A stretch of 64,000 nucleotides of DNA from Pseudomonas sp. Choline-02u-1 (GTDB lineage: Bacteria; Pseudomonadota; Gammaproteobacteria; Pseudomonadales; Pseudomonadaceae), in assembly GCF_002836515.1 (NCBI RefSeq), contig NZ_PJBC01000060.1, positions 246,857 to 310,856 of the forward strand. The letters are read 5' to 3'. A model generated the notes under the pieces. It searched no databases. It was given only the letters and a program-made list of their open reading frames with translations, and was not told the origin of the DNA. The translations under genes and the position numbers were made by a program. Shown here one piece after another: positions 34,589 through 43,937 of the stretch (position 1 is the first letter of the stretch; every line of letters begins with the position of its first letter).

Positions 34589-36292
34589 TCAGGACAGCGG
34601 CGGCGTGCGTGGCGGGATCTGGCGCTTGCTGCCGGTGGATTCGAACGCGGCGGCGAAGCGCAACAGATTCGAATCGTCGTAAGCGCGGCCGGCGAAGGTC
34701 AGGCCGACCGGCATACCGATGTCGGCCATCACGCCCATCGGTACGGTCACGGTCGGGACGCCGAGGTGGCGGATCGCGAGGTTGCCGTTGGCCACCCAGA
34801 CGCCGTTGCTCCAGGCGATGTCGGCCGAGGCAGGATTGATATCGGCATCCGCCGGGCCGACATCGGCGACGGTCGGGAACAGCACCGCGTCGAGGCCGAG
34901 CTTGTCCATCCAGTCTTCGAGGTCGACGCGCCGGGTCTGCTCCAGGCCGCGCAGGCCATCGGGCACGGTAGGAATTTCATTCCACGGCGTGATGCCACGT
35001 TCGGCCATGCGCACATATTCGTCCATGCCGGCGGCCAGATCGCCTTCGCGGTTGGGTAGGGTGCCCGGGTCGTGCGGGAAGATTTTCGGCCCGTCGACGT
35101 CGACCAGGCGGTTGAGTGTCGGGTCGCCATTGGCCTGCAGGAAATCGTCGAACGCCCAGGCAGTCAGATCCCACAGTTCATGGTGGAGGAATTCTTTCGA
35201 CACTAGCCCACGGGTGAACACGGTTGGCGTGCCAGGACGGTCGCCTTCGCAGTTGGAGACCAGCGGGAAGTCGGTTTCGATAACTTCGGCGCCAGCGGCC
35301 TCAAGGGCCTGACGCGCCTGCTGCCACAAGTCGATCACGGACGCGCGGGTGTTGATGCGCTGGCCGGTCGGGCCACCGATGCCGGGGGCTTCGCTGGTGC
35401 CGGCGTCCGGGTCGGCATTGATGTACATGCGCGGGATGGCGAAGCGTTTGCCGGCCAGCGCTTTTGCGTCGGCGGCCAGTTCGCGGTACGCAGCCGGGCG
35501 TACTTCGCTGACACGCGGGATCGGCACCCAGGGTTGCAGGCGCCACAGGTCGCCACGGGTGTCCGGGTCTTCGGCAACGACCACTTCGAGTACTTCAAGC
35601 AAGTCCGCCATGGTCCGCGCGAACGGCACGACGACGTCCATGGTCGGCGTCAACGGCCAGTTGCCGCGCACCGAGATTACGCCGCGCGAAGGGGTGTAGG
35701 CGCACAGGCCGTTGTTCGACGCAGGGCCGCGACCGCTCGACCAGGTTTCCTCGGCCAGACCGAACGCAGCGAAACTGGCAGCGGTGGCAGTGCCGGCACC
35801 GTTGGACGAGCCAGAGGCGAAGGGCGCAGTGAGGTAAGCGGCGTTGTACGGACTTTCAGCACGACCATAGACGCCGCGCTGCATGCCGCCATTGGCCATC
35901 GGCGGCATGTTGGTCTTGCCCAGGCAGATCGCCCCGGCAGCGCGCAGGCGTTCGATGGTGAAGGCGTCGCGATGGGCGACCAGATCAGCGAACGCCGGGC
36001 TGCCGGAAGCGGCGGTCAGGCCCTTGACCAGATAGCTGTCCTTGGCGGTGTAGGGAATGCCATCGAGTGGGCCAAGGGTTTGACCTTTGGCGCGGCGGGC
36101 GTCGGAGGCGCGGGCTTCGTTCAGCGCTTCAGGATTGCGCACGACGACGGCGTTGAGTGCCGTCGGGGTGTCGGCGCCATCGTAGGCATCAATACGCGCC
36201 AGATAGGCTTGCACCAGCTCCACAGCGGTGGTCTGGCCGGATTCGAGGGCAGCGCGCAATTGGGCGATGCAGACTTCGGTGACTTCAATCAT
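34589..36292 (-). CDS. Amidase-signature family enzyme
   Basis: 567 residues. The Ser-cisSer-Lys triad can be traced: K84 (GIPYTAKDSYLVKG), S162/S163 (ASGSSNGAGTATAAS) and S186 (ETWSSGRGPASNNG). The usual GGSSGGSA and GTDTGGSIR phrases are altered to GSSNGAGTA and ETWSSGRGP, so this is a divergent subgroup, but the three catalytic residues are kept. It would hydrolyse an amide to acid and ammonia in the cytoplasm. Length is above the usual 450-500, with additions before the C-terminal part. It is convergent with the hydrolase gene and has no cotranscribed partner. Confidence 0.88.
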   Translation of the reverse strand: MIEVTEVCIAQLRAALESGQTTAVELVQAYLARIDAYDGADTPTALNAVVVRNPEALNEARASDARRAKGQTLGPLDGIPYTAKDSYLVKGLTAASGSPAFADLVAHRDAFTIERLRAAGAICLGKTNMPPMANGGMQRGVYGRAESPYNAAYLTAPFASGSSNGAGTATAASFAAFGLAEETWSSGRGPASNNGLCAYTPSRGVISVRGNWPLTPTMDVVVPFARTMADLLEVLEVVVAEDPDTRGDLWRLQPWVPIPRVSEVRPAAYRELAADAKALAGKRFAIPRMYINADPDAGTSEAPGIGGPTGQRINTRASVIDLWQQARQALEAAGAEVIETDFPLVSNCEGDRPGTPTVFTRGLVSKEFLHHELWDLTAWAFDDFLQANGDPTLNRLVDVDGPKIFPHDPGTLPNREGDLAAGMDEYVRMAERGITPWNEIPTVPDGLRGLEQTRRVDLEDWMDKLGLDAVLFPTVADVGPADADINPASADIAWSNGVWVANGNLAIRHLGVPTVTVPMGVMADIGMPVGLTFAGRAYDDSNLLRFAAAFESTGSKRQIPPRTPPLS

Positions 36293-36600
36293 GGGGTCAC
36301 CTGTTGAGCGTGGATGTTCTGGGCAGGGGTATTCATAGCGGTTCTCGTGGCACGGCTTTAAGCGACAAGGTCAAGACTGGCGCCTATTTAACACCATGCG
36401 GCGGGCGGAGTAATCGGTGGTGTGATGGTTTTGTTGGTAGGTGGCCTGAGCATTCGTGTTGCCTGACCTTGCGCTTTCCCGAGCAGGCTCGCTCCCACAT
36501 TGTCTTGTGTAAACCGATAATCCCGCTCTCCACAGGAAGACCGCGCCAACATGTTCTAGGCTCAGCGCATCCGGAATGCTGCGCCCTCAGGAATGTTGCC
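36293..36600. other. Intergenic region with a single REP
   Basis: 308 nt between the divergent amidase and AI-2E genes. It holds one isolated REP half (CGAGCAGGCTCGCTCCCAC at about 36479-36498) without its partner, and otherwise nothing gene-like. An open frame through it in phase with the AI-2E gene is not supported by a start signal. Confidence 0.6.
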
Positions 36601-37716
36601 ATGGAAGAGAAGCCGCTGATTGCCTTCAACAGCTCAAAAGCGTTGCTCGACGTGCTGATCCGCGCCGGGTTGATCGCGACCCTGGTGCTGTTCTGCTACG
36701 ACATTTTTCATCCGTTTCTCAATGTGATGCTGTGGGCGCTGATACTCGCGATCACCCTGTATCCGCTGAACCAGACACTCGGGGCGAAACTCGGCAACCG
36801 TTACGGTTGGGCGGCGATTGTGCTGGTGTTGCTGGGGCTGGTAATCCTGCTGGTGCCGCTGAGCCTGCTCGGCGCATCCGTGGCCGATTCGGTGGAGGCG
36901 GGCATGCAAACCGTGGAAGCGGGGCACTTCGAGATTCCGCCGCCACCCGCCAATGTTGCCGACTGGCCGCTGATCGGTGCGCCGTTGTATGGCATCTGGA
37001 TGCACGCTTCGCAGGACCTGAGCTGGGTGTTCAAGGAACTCGCGCCGCACCTGACCAGTTGGGGCCGGGTGCTTTTGCATCAGGCCGCCGGCGTCGGCGC
37101 AGGCATCGTGGTGTTTGTCGTGGCGCTGATTGTCGCCGGGCTGATCATGACTCACGGCGAACGTGGCCATCGCACAGCGGTGGCGATCACTACGCGGATT
37201 TCCGGCCCGGTGCGTGGCCCGCAGATCGCTCAATTGTGCACCTCGACCATTCGCGCGGTGGCGCAGGGCGTGGTCGGTATCGCCTTCATCCAGATGATTT
37301 TGATCGGCGTGGCACTGGTGATCATGGGGGTGCCCGCTGCCGGCATTCTGGCTTTGATGGTGTTGCTGCTGGGCATCATGCAACTGCCGGTTCTGCTGAT
37401 CACCGTGCCGGTGGTGGTGTTCGTCTTTGCCCATGACGGCGTCGGCGCCGGGACGATCATATTTGCCGTGTGGATGGTGATCGCCGGGCTTTCGGACAAC
37501 GTGCTCAAACCGATGTTGCTCGGACGTGGCGTGGCTGTGCCGATGCCGGTGGTGCTGATCGGCGCGCTGGGCGGCATGGTCACCAGCGGCATCATCGGCC
37601 TGTTCACCGGGCCGGTGATTCTGGCGGTCGGTTATGAATTATTCATCGGCTGGGTTTATCAACCGACCGACGTCAGCGAAGTGCTGGACGAAACCTCCCA
37701 CGACAATCAGCCATAA
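36601..37716 (+). CDS. AI-2E family transporter/permease
   Basis: 371 residues, with the two-plus-five membrane segment layout of the AI-2E (formerly PerM/UPF0118) family: segments about 20-60 and 70-95, a periplasmic loop, then the C-terminal cluster (GVVGIAFIQMILIGVALVIMGVPAAGILALMVLLLGIMQLP and VWMVIAGLSDNVLKPMLLGRG). The last motif (DNxLKPxLLG) is the family hallmark. Some members act as Na+/H+ antiporters, some export AI-2; the substrate here is not known. The MscS gene follows after 10 nt, so the two form an operon. Confidence 0.9.
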   Translation: MEEKPLIAFNSSKALLDVLIRAGLIATLVLFCYDIFHPFLNVMLWALILAITLYPLNQTLGAKLGNRYGWAAIVLVLLGLVILLVPLSLLGASVADSVEAGMQTVEAGHFEIPPPPANVADWPLIGAPLYGIWMHASQDLSWVFKELAPHLTSWGRVLLHQAAGVGAGIVVFVVALIVAGLIMTHGERGHRTAVAITTRISGPVRGPQIAQLCTSTIRAVAQGVVGIAFIQMILIGVALVIMGVPAAGILALMVLLLGIMQLPVLLITVPVVVFVFAHDGVGAGTIIFAVWMVIAGLSDNVLKPMLLGRGVAVPMPVVLIGALGGMVTSGIIGLFTGPVILAVGYELFIGWVYQPTDVSEVLDETSHDNQP

Positions 37717-37726
37717 GGAAAGGCGC

Positions 37727-39340
37727 ATGCGTAACGGGCTGATGGTGCTGGCGATGATGCTGGCTGCAACACTGTGGTCCGGGCTCGGCCAGGCACTGGA
37801 AGACACCACGACAGCAAAGGACGAAGCGGTAGAACTGAAGGTGGCCAACCGCAGCATCATGCTGTTTCGCGCGACCATCCTCGGCGAGGCGCCGGCCTCA
37901 CGGGTCAAGCGGGCGAAGCGGGTGATCAGTGAAGCGCTGGAGGAAGACCCGGGACTGAAGATCAGCACGGATTCGATCCAGAACAGTTACATGGTGCTCA
38001 TCGGCAATACCCGGGCGTTTATCGTTGCGCCCAAGGATGTCGACAGCCTGGCCTATTCCTCGGTGCAGGAAGCCGCCGAAGGCGCAGCGGAAAAACTGCG
38101 TCAGGTGGTCAACGAAACCCGTGAAGCGCGTAACGTGCAGATGATTGTGCGTTCGCTGGCGCTGGCGGCGGTGGCCACGCTGATCTACCTGGCGCTGCTC
38201 TGGTGCCTGTCATGGCTGCGCCACAAGCTGTTGGCGAAACTGCCGGCGCTGATGGATCGCCACACCCAGGCGCTGAAGGTCGGGCGGGTGCAACTGATCG
38301 ATTCGAACTTCCTCTACCCGTTGGTCAGCCGCTGTCTGCTGTTCCTGCGTTGGTTGTTGATTCTACTGCTGACCTACGAATGGCTCGGCTTTGTGCTGTC
38401 ACGCTTCCCGTATACGCGGCCATGGGGCGAAAGCCTTAACAATTATCTGGTGGAACTGGCCGGTTATCTGTTGCAGGGCATCGTCGACGCGATACCGGGC
38501 CTGGGCGTGGCGCTGGCGATTTTCTTTATTGCCCGCGGCGTGACCGCATTTACCCGACGCATTTTGCGTCGGATGGCCGCGCCGGGGACGTTCAGCTGGC
38601 TCAACCATGAAACCCTGCAGCCGACGCAACGCCTGACAGCCCTGGCAGTCTGGCTGTTTGCTCTGGCGATGGCTTATCCCTATTTGCCCGGCGCCGGTAC
38701 CGATGCGTTCAAAGGCCTGTCGGTGCTGATCGGCCTGATGATTTCCCTTGGCGCCACCAGCGTCGTCGGGCAAGCGGCGGCCGGGTTGATCCTGACCTAT
38801 ACACGAACCTTGCGCCCCGGCGAGTTTGTCAGAATCGGCGAGTACGAAGGCACTGTTACCGAGCTGGGCATGTTCACCACGCGCATTCGCACCGGTCTCG
38901 GTGAAGTGCTGACGCTGCCAAATTCATTGATCACCGGCACCGTGACCAAGAACTACTCGCGCACCGTGCAAGGTCCGGGCTACGTGGTCGACACGGTGGT
39001 GACCATCGGCTACGACACCCCATGGCGGCAGGTCGAAGCGATGCTGCTGGAGGCGGCCAAACGCACTCCGGGCGTAATCGAAGATCCGCCGGCGCAGGTA
39101 TTCCAGACCGCACTGTCGGACTTCTATCCCGAGTATCGACTGGTGGCCCAGGCCATCCCCAGCCAGCCGCGACCGCGTGCGGTGCTGTTGAGCATGCTCC
39201 ATGCCAATATTCAGGACGTGTTCAATGAATACGGCGTGCAGATCATGTCGCCGCATTACCTGGGCGATCCGCAGCAGGAAAAACGCGTGCCGCCGGAGCA
39301 GTGGTACACCGCGCCGGCGCAGGCACCGAAGCAGCAGTGA
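37727..39340 (+). CDS. MscS-type mechanosensitive channel with periplasmic N-terminal domain
   Basis: 537 residues. Signal peptide (about 1-24), a 120-residue periplasmic domain (KVANRSIMLFRATILGEAPASRVKRAKRVISEALEED), four to five membrane segments, then the MscS pore helix and beta domain (LSVLIGLMISLGATSVVGQAAAGLILTYTRTLRPGEFVRIGEYEGTVTELGMFTTRIRT, NSLITGTVTKNYSR). The Gly/Ala-rich pore helix is intact. It should open under membrane tension to release solutes on hypo-osmotic shock. It lies 10 nt after the AI-2E gene. ProP lies nearby on the opposite strand, so osmotic functions cluster. Confidence 0.9.
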   Translation: MRNGLMVLAMMLAATLWSGLGQALEDTTTAKDEAVELKVANRSIMLFRATILGEAPASRVKRAKRVISEALEEDPGLKISTDSIQNSYMVLIGNTRAFIVAPKDVDSLAYSSVQEAAEGAAEKLRQVVNETREARNVQMIVRSLALAAVATLIYLALLWCLSWLRHKLLAKLPALMDRHTQALKVGRVQLIDSNFLYPLVSRCLLFLRWLLILLLTYEWLGFVLSRFPYTRPWGESLNNYLVELAGYLLQGIVDAIPGLGVALAIFFIARGVTAFTRRILRRMAAPGTFSWLNHETLQPTQRLTALAVWLFALAMAYPYLPGAGTDAFKGLSVLIGLMISLGATSVVGQAAAGLILTYTRTLRPGEFVRIGEYEGTVTELGMFTTRIRTGLGEVLTLPNSLITGTVTKNYSRTVQGPGYVVDTVVTIGYDTPWRQVEAMLLEAAKRTPGVIEDPPAQVFQTALSDFYPEYRLVAQAIPSQPRPRAVLLSMLHANIQDVFNEYGVQIMSPHYLGDPQQEKRVPPEQWYTAPAQAPKQQ

Positions 39341-39343
39341 TCC

Positions 39344-40621
39344 CTAGAACCGCCAGACCATACCGCCGCCCAGCACGTGCAGGGCGGCGTTTTTATATTC
39401 GCCGGAGACCGAGCCGCCAGAGCGCGCTTTGGTCTGTTGCACGTCCATGTCGCCGAGGTAGATCAGCGTGTAGCTCATGTGCACATCGACATCGTCCTGC
39501 AATGCATAGCTGACCCCGGTCGCCAGCCGCCACGCTTCGTTCATCGGGTTGTCGACGGTGCGATCCTTGTCATCCACCGCCGAGGAGTCGTAACCCAGGC
39601 CGACGTTCCAGCGCAGTTTCGGGTTGATCTGATGCTGCGCGCCGATCGAGGCATGCCAGGTGTCCTTGTATTGGCGCTGCGCAGTTCTTGAGGTCGAGCC
39701 CAGGCCAGTGTCGACTTCCACGCCGACCTTGCCGAAATCGCTCCAATCCTGCCAGCCGAGGCTGCCGAGCAGCGTCCATTGCGGATCGAGCTGGTAGGAC
39801 ACGCTGGTGGTGACGGTCTGCGGCACGTTCATGTCGACGTTCAGCTGATCGGCGTCGAGACGGTTGAGCGCCAGACGCAGCAGCGGATTGGTGATTTTCT
39901 TCAGCTCGGGTTTGTCTTCGAATTTGAGCTTGATCTTGCTGGTCCAGGCCAGCCCGAGTTTTGTGCGTTCGTTGAGGTTGTAGAGCACGCCGACGTTGGC
40001 ACCCGTGCCCCAGTCGGTGTCCTTGTAGCGCAACTGACCATCTTCGGCGTTGCCCAGACCGAGCACGTTATTGTTGACGGCCACTTCGGTGCGGAAGTAG
40101 CCAAGCATGAAGCGCGGGCCGAGGCCGACGGACAGGTCGTCGGTGATCTTGTAGGCATAGGTGGGCTGGAATGACACGCCGATAATGGCCGACTCCTGAG
40201 CGAAATAGCGCCCGGCCCAGTCATCGTCGTAGTCCAGCGCCAGTCCGAAATTGCCGTACATGCCGAAGCCGATCGAGGAGCGATCATCGAGCTGGTGGCT
40301 GATGAAGAAGCTGGAGCCGGGCAGGTACTTCAAGGCGTTGCCGCCTTCGTTGCCGCCGAAGGTATTGGCATTGTCTCGGGAGAAACTGATATCGCCGAGA
40401 ATCAACTGCGCATTGAAGTTGATCTGGGTGCCGGCCAGTTGGCTGATGCCCGCCGGGTTGGTCATCAGAATGCTCGGATCACTGGCCATGACCGCGGAAC
40501 CGGCGTTGGCCAGGCCGCTGCCTTCGTGGCCGGCTTCGTAAATCATGATGCCGCCGGCTTCGGCCTGGAGGCTGGCGAAGAGCAATCCGCCAGCGACCGA
40601 ACTTTTCATCAGCTTGAACAT
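39344..40621 (-). CDS. OmpP1/FadL-family outer-membrane transporter
   Basis: 425 residues. Signal peptide about 1-22 (ending AEAGG). The N-terminal hatch GGIMIYEAGHEGSGLANAGSAVMASDPSILMTNPAGISQL with the NPAG phrase is diagnostic of FadL-type barrels; the protein ends in Phe (GGGMVWRF) as outer-membrane barrels do. It should let hydrophobic compounds such as fatty acids or aromatics cross the outer membrane. The stop is 3 nt from the convergent MscS gene. GGAGT precedes the ATG. ProP lies 86 nt upstream on the same strand. Confidence 0.9.
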   Translation of the reverse strand: MFKLMKSSVAGGLLFASLQAEAGGIMIYEAGHEGSGLANAGSAVMASDPSILMTNPAGISQLAGTQINFNAQLILGDISFSRDNANTFGGNEGGNALKYLPGSSFFISHQLDDRSSIGFGMYGNFGLALDYDDDWAGRYFAQESAIIGVSFQPTYAYKITDDLSVGLGPRFMLGYFRTEVAVNNNVLGLGNAEDGQLRYKDTDWGTGANVGVLYNLNERTKLGLAWTSKIKLKFEDKPELKKITNPLLRLALNRLDADQLNVDMNVPQTVTTSVSYQLDPQWTLLGSLGWQDWSDFGKVGVEVDTGLGSTSRTAQRQYKDTWHASIGAQHQINPKLRWNVGLGYDSSAVDDKDRTVDNPMNEAWRLATGVSYALQDDVDVHMSYTLIYLGDMDVQQTKARSGGSVSGEYKNAALHVLGGGMVWRF

Positions 40622-40707
40622 GTGAACTCCTTGAATGGCATGCGATCCGGTTTCAAGGCTAGCTCAAGCTCGGCGCTGCGTCGGACAGATTGCCGACGCC
40701 GTACCGT

Positions 40708-42210
40708 TCAATCGATGCGCGGATGCTGGAGCGCCAGTTCCTTGCGCTTGGCTTCCAGCGCGGCGATTTCGGCATCGATGTCTTCGATTTTCTGCTCGAT
40801 GTTGTCGTGGTGTTCCTGCAGCAGTTCCTTGGCCTCTTCGAGGTCGGAAGCCGCTGGGGCGGCGCCGCGCAGGGGTTTGTTGGCGGTTTCCTTCATGGTC
40901 ACACCGGTGACCAGGCCGACTACCGCGATAACCATCAGGTAATACGCAGGCATGTACAGGTCGTTGGTGCTTTCCACCAGCCAGGCCACGGCAGTCGGGG
41001 TCAGGCCGGCGATCAACACCGAAACGTTGAAGGCACTGGCCAGCGCGCTGTAGCGGATGTGCGTGGGAAACATCGCCGGCAGGGTCGAGGCCATCACACC
41101 AATGAAGAAATTGAGCAGCACCGCGAGGATCAGCAGGCCGGAGAAGATCAGGCCGATGCTGCCGCTGTTGATCAGCATGAACGCCGGAATGGCGAAGATG
41201 AACAGGCCAATGCTGCCGACGACGATGAAGGGCTTGCGGCCGATTTTGTCGCTGATGAAACCGATCAGCGGCTGCACGAAGAGCATGCCGACCATGATCG
41301 CGATGATGATCAGCACACCGTGGTTTTCGCTGTAGTGCAGGTTGTGCGTCAGGTAGCTCGGCATGTAGGTGAGCAGCATGTAATAGGTGACGTTGGTCGC
41401 CGCGACCACGCCGATGCAGGTCATCAGGCTGCGCCAGTGTTTGGTCGCAACTTCCTTGAACGAGACTTTCGGGCCACCGGCAAGGCCTTCACGGTCGCCT
41501 TGTTCGAGTTTTTCCACGTGCTGCTGGAACGCCGGGGTCTCTTCCAGCGCGTGGCGCAGATACAGGCCGATCATGCCCAGTGGCAGGGCGAGGAAGAACG
41601 GTATCCGCCAGCCCCATTCTTCGAAGCGCTGTTCTCCAAGAATGGTCGAAATCAGCACCACGACCCCGGCGCCGAAGACGAACCCGGCGATCGAGCCGAA
41701 GTCCAGCCAACTGCCAAGGAACCCGCGTTTACGGTCAGGCGCGTATTCCGCGACGAAAATCGAAGCGCCGGTGTACTCGCCACCGACCGAGAAGCCCTGA
41801 GCCATTTTCGCCAGCAACAGCAGGATCGGCGCCCAGATGCCGATCGAGGCATAGGACGGAATCAGGCCGATGGCAAAGGTGCTCAGGGACATGATGACGA
41901 TGGTCGCGGCGAGGACTTTCTGCCGTCCGTATTTGTCGCCCAGCGCACCAAAAAACAGCCCGCCCAGCGGACGAATCAGGAATGGCACGGAGAAGGTCGC
42001 GAGCGCGGCGATCATTTGCACGCCGGGATCGGCGCCTGGGAAGAAGACCTTGCCGAGCACATAGGCGACAAAGCCGTAGACGCCAAAGTCGAACCACTCC
42101 ATGGCGTTGCCCAGTGCGGCGGCGGTGATCGCCTTGCGCATCTTGGCGTCGTCAACAATGGTGATGTCTTTCAAACCGATCGGTTTGACGGTGTTCTTGC
42201 GTGATTTCAT
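40708..42210 (-). CDS. proP: Glycine betaine/L-proline transporter ProP (MFS)
   Basis: 500 residues, the length of E. coli ProP. MFS metabolite:H+ symporter signatures: NAMEWFDFGVYGFVAYVLGKVFFP, GGLFFGALGDKYGRQKVLAATIVIMSLSTF and GFSVGGEYTGASIFVAEYAPDRKRGFLGSW. The C-terminal tail DLEEAKELLQEHHDNIEQKIEDIDAEIAALEAKRKELALQ is a heptad coiled coil, the osmosensing element of true ProP. It imports proline, betaine and related osmoprotectants on hyperosmotic shock. I start at 42210 (MKSRKNTVKPIGL), the ProP-like N-terminus, not at the upstream in-frame ATGs. Confidence 0.94.
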   Translation of the reverse strand: MKSRKNTVKPIGLKDITIVDDAKMRKAITAAALGNAMEWFDFGVYGFVAYVLGKVFFPGADPGVQMIAALATFSVPFLIRPLGGLFFGALGDKYGRQKVLAATIVIMSLSTFAIGLIPSYASIGIWAPILLLLAKMAQGFSVGGEYTGASIFVAEYAPDRKRGFLGSWLDFGSIAGFVFGAGVVVLISTILGEQRFEEWGWRIPFFLALPLGMIGLYLRHALEETPAFQQHVEKLEQGDREGLAGGPKVSFKEVATKHWRSLMTCIGVVAATNVTYYMLLTYMPSYLTHNLHYSENHGVLIIIAIMVGMLFVQPLIGFISDKIGRKPFIVVGSIGLFIFAIPAFMLINSGSIGLIFSGLLILAVLLNFFIGVMASTLPAMFPTHIRYSALASAFNVSVLIAGLTPTAVAWLVESTNDLYMPAYYLMVIAVVGLVTGVTMKETANKPLRGAAPAASDLEEAKELLQEHHDNIEQKIEDIDAEIAALEAKRKELALQHPRID

Positions 42211-42419
42211 TGCGATGTTCCCGCTCGCTGATCCAGATACCGCTGCGATGCCATCTCCATGATGGCGCCGGCTGTTCTGGCTCAGATACATGCGGACACG
42301 AAATAATTCACCGATCGCTGGAATTAATTTCGACATATGTGCTGCATGGCCTCGAACCCTCTGGGAGTGGGGTTGTACACCAAGGCGGTGGCGCATTCAG
42401 CATTGCAGTGCCTGATCTG

Positions 42420-42530
42420 GCGCTTTCGCGAGCAAGCCCGCTCCCACAGGGGTTTTGTAAGTTGCCTGGGTATTGCGTACGCCGCCAAGCAGTGTGGGAG
42501 GGGGCTTGCTCACGAAGGCGGCGGCGCATC
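42420..42530. repeat. Inverted REP pair upstream of proP
   Basis: A tail-type REP (CGAGCAAGCCCGCTCCCAC, 42429-42447) is followed by a head-type REP (TGTGGGAGGGGGCTTGC, 42494-42510), the reverse order of a normal unit, as if an array had shrunk to one linker. The remainder of the 331-nt gap between proP and oprB has no gene. Confidence 0.85.
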
Positions 42531-42541
42531 CAACATAAGGT

Positions 42542-43840
42542 TTACAGCGCAGCTTTCACCTGCAAGCCCACCACCAGCGCATTGTCGATGTGCTGCCCGG
42601 AAAACGCCCCGGGTTCAATGATGTATTGCAGGTTCGGGCGCAGGGTCAGCCATGGGCTGGCCTGGTAGCCGTAGCCCAATTCAATCAGTTGCTCGGCGCT
42701 GTCGAGATTCGGGAACGCAGCACCTTTGGCCATTGCGTCGTCCTGTTGCACATCACGGCTGCGCGGGTTCGGCACGGCGCGGCCATAGCCTAGGGCTACG
42801 GTGTCATGCGGGCGGCCTTCGAACGGTTTGTACAAAACCACGCCGGTGCCGTACCACTTGCTGAACGGCGAGGCGGCTTTACTGGCCGCCGAATACTGGC
42901 CGAACGCATGCAGACTGCGGCCTTCGGAGGTCGGCGAGCGCCACACCGCCTGATCGATCAGCAAATAATGCCCGCCACGCCCGGACACCTCGTCGTCGCT
43001 GCCAATGCGTTTCACGTCTGAGCTGTCGTAGTAATAGCCGACCTTGTACTCGCCCGGCAGATCGCCGGCGTGTTTGTACACCAACTCGATCGGCACAACG
43101 GTACCGGTGGTGTGTTTCGGCCCCAAATGCCAGGCGCGACTCGAATTGCCATTGCTTTGCGGGTCGACGTTGAACGCCGCCACACGCAGTTGCCAGGAAG
43201 AGGACAGGTCATATTTGACCCGCACGCCCAAATGCGCGTTCGGGTAGTTTGCCCAGCCGCTGCCACCAGACATGTTCAGCGGGTGACCGCAGAAACCGGC
43301 GTTCATGAAGTTGCACAGAATGCCGCTGTCGAGGCCGCCGAGGTCGTTGCCCATGGCCATGTAGCCGAGCTTCACGTTCAGCGCCGGGGTGAACAGGCTG
43401 CGCTCGTAACTCAGTTCGGTCAGACGCGTGTACAGGCCGCCGTAGTTTTCCTGAATCGGCAAACGGTTGCCGACCAGATCTTCCGAGGCGCTGTTGCCGC
43501 GTCGGTCGTTGACGGTCAGTTGGATCTTTCCGGCATCGTCGACCCCATAAAGTCTGCTCAGATCGAACTGCACGCCGAGCTTGATGTTCTGCGAATAACG
43601 CGCCGAGCGGTGCAGGCCGCCGTCGGCGTTGTAAGCGGTTTCGCCGCTGTAATCGCCGGTGAACTTGATGCCGTCTTCATCGAGTTGATGGCGCAGGCCG
43701 CCCCAGTCACCGGTCAAGGTGCTGCGGGTCAGCAGATCGGAATCGCTGGCGGCCAGCGCGGGGAGGGCAGTGGCGCAGCTCAGGCCCAGCAACAGGCCAG
43801 TGGAAAGCTTGGTACGAGAAAAGCGAACAGCCGATGACAT
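42542..43840 (-). CDS. oprB: OprB-type carbohydrate porin
   Basis: 432 residues. Signal peptide about 1-30 (ending PALAA). The barrel begins LLTRSTLTGDWGGLRHQLDEDGIKFTGDYSGETAYNADGG, the diagnostic OprB start. It ends AL rather than Phe, a known exception for this group. It takes up glucose and other sugars at the outer membrane. The gene follows gcd (97 nt gap) on the same strand, coupling sugar entry to periplasmic glucose oxidation. A Cys pair (GILCNFMNAGFCG) may form an extracellular loop disulfide. Confidence 0.92.
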   Translation of the reverse strand: MSSAVRFSRTKLSTGLLLGLSCATALPALAASDSDLLTRSTLTGDWGGLRHQLDEDGIKFTGDYSGETAYNADGGLHRSARYSQNIKLGVQFDLSRLYGVDDAGKIQLTVNDRRGNSASEDLVGNRLPIQENYGGLYTRLTELSYERSLFTPALNVKLGYMAMGNDLGGLDSGILCNFMNAGFCGHPLNMSGGSGWANYPNAHLGVRVKYDLSSSWQLRVAAFNVDPQSNGNSSRAWHLGPKHTTGTVVPIELVYKHAGDLPGEYKVGYYYDSSDVKRIGSDDEVSGRGGHYLLIDQAVWRSPTSEGRSLHAFGQYSAASKAASPFSKWYGTGVVLYKPFEGRPHDTVALGYGRAVPNPRSRDVQQDDAMAKGAAFPNLDSAEQLIELGYGYQASPWLTLRPNLQYIIEPGAFSGQHIDNALVVGLQVKAAL

Positions 43841-43883
43841 GTGAATCCTTCCTGCTGAAATCTTTAACGCAATAAAACGGCGA

Positions 43884-43905
43884 CGCGGTGCTTTGGGGCA
43901 CCGCG
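43884..43905 (-). terminator. Hairpin between gcd and oprB
   Basis: An 8-bp perfect stem (CGCGGTGC/GCACCGCG, 6-nt loop) lies in the 97-nt gap. Leftward it is followed by a short GTTTTATT several bases later, so it may be a leaky terminator that lowers oprB relative to gcd. Confidence 0.5.
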
Positions 43906-43937
43906 CGCTGGGGGGAGGTTGGTTGTGCGGCAGAGAG

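Noticed and set aside
40690..42204. 504-codon open frame on the plus strand
   Set aside because: Antisense to proP; product is His/Asp/Arg-rich with no recognisable domain.
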